Shown in pieces: positions 60,294 to 64,000 of a DNA stretch of 64,000 nucleotides. The first letter of the stretch is position 1; every line of letters starts with the position of its first letter. Source of the DNA: Planosporangium flavigriseum (GTDB lineage Bacteria > Actinomycetota > Actinomycetes > Mycobacteriales > Micromonosporaceae); NCBI RefSeq assembly GCF_011947225.1, contig NZ_JAATVW010000014.1, positions 62,001 to 126,000 on the forward strand. The letters run 5' to 3'. The translations under genes and the position numbers were made by a program. The notes beneath the pieces are model-generated. The model saw nothing but the letters and a program-made list of their open reading frames with translations. It ran no database searches and was not told the origin of the DNA.

Positions 60294-62660
60294 TTACTGC
60301 TGCGGCGCCTCCGTGGGGGATGGAGTGACCGGCGGACTGGGCCGGATCGTTGACGGCGTTGGCACCGGGCGGATCCGGCTCGGCGCAGGAGCGCTCGGCA
60401 CCGTCGAAGTGGGCGGCCGCCGCGACGGCGTGGTGGGCTGCCGTGGCACCTCCTGCTGGGTCGTGTCGACTCTCGGCACCGAAGTGTCGTCCGCGAACGT
60501 CGGGTTGCCGAACCGGTACTGGTTCTTGTCCAGCTTCATGGCCTCGGTCGCAGCGACCATGAACTGCCGCCAGATCGGTGCCGCGTGACTCGCCCCGTAA
60601 ACCTCGGTGCTGCCGGTCTTCGTGACGAGCGGCTTTCCGTCGGTGGTACCCAGCCAGACGGCCGCGGCCAGTGCCCGCGTGTAGCCCACCATCCAGACGT
60701 GCGCGTTCTCGGTCGTACTGGTGCCCGCCTGCCAGGTACCCGTCTTGCCGGCCGAGTCCCAGTCGTTGTCCAGCCCGGCCGCCTCCACCTTGCGCAGCGT
60801 CCAGTTCAACTGGTTGATCTGCTCCTGGTTCAGCCCGATGTCGGTCTGGTTGGGCTTTGCGGCGTACACCTGCTGACCCCGCCGGGTCACCGAGGTGACG
60901 AAGTGCGCCTGGGCCCGCATGCCACCGGCCGCGAACGTCGCCATCCCGTTGGCGTGGTCGAGCACGGTGATCGGGTACTGGCCGATGCCCAGCTCGGTGG
61001 AGAAGTTCGATGTCACATCCTTGCCCGACCGGTCCCGTAGGTCGACCCTGACCGGGTTGGCGCCGCCGTTCGGGGCGGCCCACATGGAGTCGACACCGGC
61101 CCTGGCCGCCATGTCGAGCACCTTACCCGCGCCCAGGTGCTCCGTGAGGTCGAAGAACGGCACGTTCAGCGAGTCGACCGTCGCCTGCCACAGCGTGCAG
61201 TCCGGCTGGCAGGCGGAGCTGCTGGCGTTGCGGATCGGCCCGGCGGGGCTACCGGACGTCCGGCCGCTGGCCGGGAACTCCTTGGTGGGTGGGGAGTCCC
61301 AGTACGACTTCACCGACACCTTCTGGCGCAGCGCCTCCGCCAGGTCGTACACCTTGAACGACGAGCCGGGCGGGTGCGCGCCGAAGCCGTGCGGCTCGCC
61401 GTCCTCGTCGTAGTACCAGCCGGCATAGTCGGCGCCGGAAGCCTGGTTGCCGCCGTAGTAGGCCAGCACCCGTCCGGTACCGGGCTCGACGGCGACCAGC
61501 GCCGCCTGCCAGTTGGCGGGCTGCCCCTGGACGGACTGGGGCGCGGTCGGGCGCCGGATGTCGGCGGCCGCCTCGGCGGCGTCCTGCACCTGCTTGTCGA
61601 TGGTGGTGACGATCTGGAACCCGCCGTTGACGATGTAGTCCTTCGGCTCGTTGCGGAACGCGTCGGTCTGCCGCAACTCGCTGAGCACATGGTTGACGGC
61701 GACCCCGGTCGGCCGGTCCAGGCCGGACCGGAAGGCCTCCGGATTGTGGTCGATGACGGTGTCGGGGTACCGGAGCTGGTCGGCCTGTGCCCCGGTGAGG
61801 TAGCGCAGCTTGACCATGCCCTCGCGGACGTAGTTCCACCGGTCCTGGGCGTTCTTCAGGGCCTGCGGGCCACGCTTGGGGTCGTAGCCCGGCCGCCCCT
61901 GCGGGTCGGCGGGGTCCGGTTCGGGCTGCTTCACCATCGACACCAGGAGCATGGCTTCGGCGACGGTGACCTGCTGGGCCGCCGGTGCGTTCCGGTTGGC
62001 GGTCTTGCCGAAGAACGCCGAAGCGGCGGCTTCGATGCCGTAGGCGCCCCGCCCGAAGGGCACCGAGTTGAGGTAGAACTCCAGGATCTGGGGCTTGGAG
62101 TACTTGCGGTCGAGCTTCCACGCGATCACCGCCTCGCGCATCTTCCGCGAGTACGTGACGCCTTTGAGGTCGGCGGCGAGGCGGGCGTACTGCTGGGTGA
62201 TCGTCGATGCCCCCTGGGTCTGGCCGCCGGTCACGTTGTTCCACGCGGCTCGCAGCACGCCGGCGACATCGATCCCGGGGTTGGTCCAGAAGGTCTGATC
62301 CTCGGCCGCCACGATGCTCTGTTTGACGGCGTCGTTCATCTCGTTGAAGGTCAGCATCGTGCGGTTCTGCGTGCCCAACCGCGCCATCGGCGTCTTGCCG
62401 TCGGCGTAGTAGACCGTCGTGACCTGTGGCAGGTCGAGCTGGGTCGGGGTCGGCACGCTGTCGACGTAGTACGCGACGGTGACGCCGCCGGCACCGATCA
62501 GCAGGAGCGCCGCCGCCAGGGCTGCGACCAGCCGGTCCCGCCTGGATAGACGTCGCCACGCCCGCCCGGCCGCCCCGAAGCGCTGCTCCGGCGTGGGCTC
62601 GGCGGGACCGCCGCTGTCCACCGGGGCAGCGGGCATTCTGCGATCATTCTGGGAGGTCAC
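60294..62660 (-). CDS. Class A penicillin-binding protein (GT51 + transpeptidase)
   Basis: A product of 788 residues; GTG 62660, weak ribosome site. One N-terminal membrane helix (LVAALAAALLLIGAGGVTVAYYV), glycosyltransferase GT51 (VAAEDQTFWTNPG with catalytic Glu, STITQQYARL), transpeptidase with SxxK in PGSSFKVYD, SxN in DSLN and KTG in DSAGKTGTWQ, and a Pro/Ser/Thr-rich C-terminal tail exposed outside. Polymerises and cross-links peptidoglycan. Confidence 0.95.
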   Translation of the reverse strand: MTSQNDRRMPAAPVDSGGPAEPTPEQRFGAAGRAWRRLSRRDRLVAALAAALLLIGAGGVTVAYYVDSVPTPTQLDLPQVTTVYYADGKTPMARLGTQNRTMLTFNEMNDAVKQSIVAAEDQTFWTNPGIDVAGVLRAAWNNVTGGQTQGASTITQQYARLAADLKGVTYSRKMREAVIAWKLDRKYSKPQILEFYLNSVPFGRGAYGIEAAASAFFGKTANRNAPAAQQVTVAEAMLLVSMVKQPEPDPADPQGRPGYDPKRGPQALKNAQDRWNYVREGMVKLRYLTGAQADQLRYPDTVIDHNPEAFRSGLDRPTGVAVNHVLSELRQTDAFRNEPKDYIVNGGFQIVTTIDKQVQDAAEAAADIRRPTAPQSVQGQPANWQAALVAVEPGTGRVLAYYGGNQASGADYAGWYYDEDGEPHGFGAHPPGSSFKVYDLAEALRQKVSVKSYWDSPPTKEFPASGRTSGSPAGPIRNASSSACQPDCTLWQATVDSLNVPFFDLTEHLGAGKVLDMAARAGVDSMWAAPNGGANPVRVDLRDRSGKDVTSNFSTELGIGQYPITVLDHANGMATFAAGGMRAQAHFVTSVTRRGQQVYAAKPNQTDIGLNQEQINQLNWTLRKVEAAGLDNDWDSAGKTGTWQAGTSTTENAHVWMVGYTRALAAAVWLGTTDGKPLVTKTGSTEVYGASHAAPIWRQFMVAATEAMKLDKNQYRFGNPTFADDTSVPRVDTTQQEVPRQPTTPSRRPPTSTVPSAPAPSRIRPVPTPSTIRPSPPVTPSPTEAPQQ

Positions 62661-62768
62661 GTCTCATCGATATCCCGATGTCGGTCCGGCGAAACACACC
62701 GCCTGTTCCGGCAGGCGCCCGGGCCGCCGGGGCCATCGCACCGTCGCCTTTCCGGCGGCGCCGACTGG

Positions 62769-63254
62769 CTATTCGAACACCCGGTCGACGAACGCCTCCA
62801 TCCGCCGTCGCAGCCCCGCGATGCGCTCCTCAAGCGGGACGCTGCTGTGGGCTCCTTCCAGGGGCAGGAGCCCACGAATGTATCGGGAACAGGCCAAATC
62901 AGCGCAAATATATGTGCCGAGGGTGTCCTCGCGGCGGCCGGCGGCCCCGGCCCTACGGGCGACGAACAGGCGCATCGCGTCGCCCGGCTGGCTGCAGTGG
63001 CAGATGTTGCACAGGGTGTTCAGCCGCTTCGCCAGTGTCGTAGTTGGCGCTCGCAGTTCGACACCGACCGGGCCGCCGGCGCGGGGCACCACGATGTACG
63101 CCCGCAACGGCGCCTTCGGGTCGCACCAGCCCAGGAAGTCGAGCACGTCCCAATCCATCTCCGGCAGGCCGGCGGGCAGCGCCATCGTCCTTAGCTGGCT
63201 GCGGGAAACGTTGACGAACGATCGCCTGATCTCGTCCCCGGTCAGGGGTTGCAT
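62769..63254 (-). CDS. FBP-domain (FusB-type EF-G-binding) zinc protein
   Basis: A product of 161 residues; ATG 63254 with GAGGA 7 bases upstream. Start MQPLTGDEIRRSFVN, WDVLDFLGWCDPKAPLRAY, and a C-terminal treble-clef zinc site: CNIC plus CADLAC. FusB/FusC free EF-G from ribosomes stalled by fusidic acid; actinobacterial homologues are common and their role is less clear. Upstream of the penicillin-binding protein gene, 108 bases apart. Confidence 0.85.
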   Translation of the reverse strand: MQPLTGDEIRRSFVNVSRSQLRTMALPAGLPEMDWDVLDFLGWCDPKAPLRAYIVVPRAGGPVGVELRAPTTTLAKRLNTLCNICHCSQPGDAMRLFVARRAGAAGRREDTLGTYICADLACSRYIRGLLPLEGAHSSVPLEERIAGLRRRMEAFVDRVFE

Positions 63255-63407
63255 AGCTTGTCCTCACAGATGGCCGGCATCGGCCATTCATGCTAGTGAT
63301 CGGGTCGCCGGCCGCCACCGATTAATCAGCCGGTCAACGGCTGGACGCGAGCCCGGTGCAGGTGCTGGCATCGCCCGTGGACTAGCAGGCACTTCCCAGG
63401 TTGGTGT

Positions 63408-63433
63408 CCGATTAAGACGCCCGATTAAGACGC
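63408..63433. repeat. Tandem 13-bp direct repeat
   Basis: CCGATTAAGACGC occurs twice in a row. A related CCGATTAATC lies near 63318. Possible replication slippage or a paired protein-binding site. Confidence 0.7.
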
Positions 63434-63813
63434 TGCTACGGGGTGTCCAGGGCGGGCGTCCCGAGTCCTGCATGGAGAAGGGTGGGCGACGCTCGTCGGC
63501 AACCGGGCGATCGTCCGGCAGACCTCGGCGTCCGGGCGGTTGACCAGTGTCTCGACGTCGAATCGGCTCAGTGAATAGCGCATCGCGTGGGCCGGGTGTC
63601 GATGGTCGGCTCTCGGGTAGCGATTCTCGCCTGTCAGTGTGTCGGTTTCCGCCTAATAAATCGCATTTAGTACATGTGGACAATTTTCTGGCAGCCGCAC
63701 GGCGGTTCCGCGATGAATGTGACCCTATGTGATCGCGCAGCGGCATGGCAGCGGTCAGGGGTACTCTGATCGAGTGGTGTGGCGGCGATTCATCACTCTC
63801 AGTGAGGCGCCGT

Positions 63814-63854
63814 TGAGTATGTGATATCACCCATATTCATGATCAGCATACTCA
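63814..63854. promoter_or_regulatory. Nested palindromes upstream of the right-edge gene
   Basis: Outer arms TGAGTATG (63814-63821) and CATACTCA (63847-63854) enclose the perfect palindrome GTGATATCAC (63821-63830). It lies about 115 bases ahead of the start at 63970. Candidate operator cluster. Confidence 0.45.
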
Positions 63855-63969
63855 TAGGTAACAATCACTCAACGCAAAACGTGGTCCGCGCGGAACACTG
63901 CCGAGCAAATCGAACTCACGACCCTCGCCCAACGTTCTCAATGTCAACCATCTACTGCGGAGTCGACTG

Positions 63970-64000
63970 ATGATCATCGGTGTACTCAGGGAGTCGCTCC
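63970..64000 (+). CDS. Start of alanine dehydrogenase / NAD(P) transhydrogenase alpha-like gene (cut by window edge)
   Basis: Ten codons read MIIGVLRESL, the usual opening of alanine dehydrogenase and PntA proteins (IGV-RES). GCGGAG lies about 11 bases upstream. The rest of the gene is outside the window, so Ald and PntA cannot be told apart. Confidence 0.5.
   Translation, partial: MIIGVLRESL

Larger units (their letters stand above)
63255..63969. other. Intergenic region of 0.7 kb, AT-richer, palindrome-rich
   Basis: No open frame has a ribosome site or family motifs. The right half (63640-63960) is clearly less GC-rich and holds inverted repeats (see 63814-63854); the left half holds a 13-bp tandem repeat. 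Likely promoter and control region of the gene starting at 63970 and of the FBP gene. Confidence 0.55.

Overview
The window is high-GC DNA with GC-rich third codon positions, many GTG starts, 1- to 4-base stop/start overlaps, Tat-type signal peptides, lipoboxes and G+C-rich hairpins without long U-tracts between operons. This fits a soil actinomycete. A member of the Micromonosporaceae is a reasonable guess, but no rRNA or tRNA is present to settle it.

Left part (1-13 kb). A secreted ferritin-like protein is cut by the left edge. Then come four exported proteins on the + strand, with strong hairpins after three of them: a five-domain ThuA / F5-8C / sugar dehydrogenase / PKD / DUF1080 protein, a cupredoxin with four Ig-like repeats, a Tat-exported sugar isomerase/epimerase-fold protein and a two-domain multicopper oxidase. 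Together they look like an extracytoplasmic sugar-oxidation set with a copper electron outlet to oxygen. A LuxR-type small regulator, a hydrolase, a free-standing divergent ribosomal protein L11 and an unknown protein follow in a stretch of less GC-biased coding.

Middle (13-28 kb). smpB lies behind a TetR gene with a clear operator/promoter. The TetR gene is divergent from an NCS1 permease / CocE-type hydrolase pair. Then come an MMPL transporter with its own TetR and operator, a lipoprotein, a STAS protein, an aldo/keto reductase, a type II NADH dehydrogenase, a secreted pyroglutamyl-peptidase-like protein, and a universal stress protein / ArsB-type transporter pair.

Aromatic block 1 (28-35 kb). 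A TSUP permease, IclR regulator, VanB-type reductase, a tiny CxCG protein and a VanA-type Rieske oxygenase form one tightly overlapped minus-strand operon. It is divergent from a ThDP-dependent decarboxylase-like enzyme and a cyclase-family hydrolase.

Xylan block (37-48 kb). An ABC sugar importer without its own ATPase is divergent from LacI, GH3 and CE7 genes, followed by secreted GH10 xylanase and CE1 esterase. LacI-type operators sit at the divergent promoter and at the xylanase promoter. Depolymerisation would occur outside, uptake through the ABC system, and final deacetylation and xyloside cleavage inside the cell.

Aromatic block 2 (48-60 kb). An aldehyde dehydrogenase and hydrolase are divergent from an MHS-type transporter. 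Next are a PAS-GAF histidine kinase and NarL-type regulator, then an operon of VanB-type reductase, GalB-type hydratase, GalC-type aldolase, VanA-type Rieske oxygenase, hydrolase, muconolactone-isomerase-like protein, a second tiny CxCG protein, and LigA/LigB extradiol dioxygenase subunits. This predicts O-demethylation of a methoxylated aromatic acid, 4,5-ring cleavage, hydration and aldol cleavage to pyruvate and oxaloacetate. The absence of LigC and LigI points to a gallate-like rather than a protocatechuate route. A 20-base sequence pattern is shared by the two promoter regions that flank the two-component genes.

The right end holds a class A penicillin-binding protein, an FBP/FusB-type zinc protein, a palindrome-rich regulatory stretch and the first codons of an alanine dehydrogenase/transhydrogenase-like gene.
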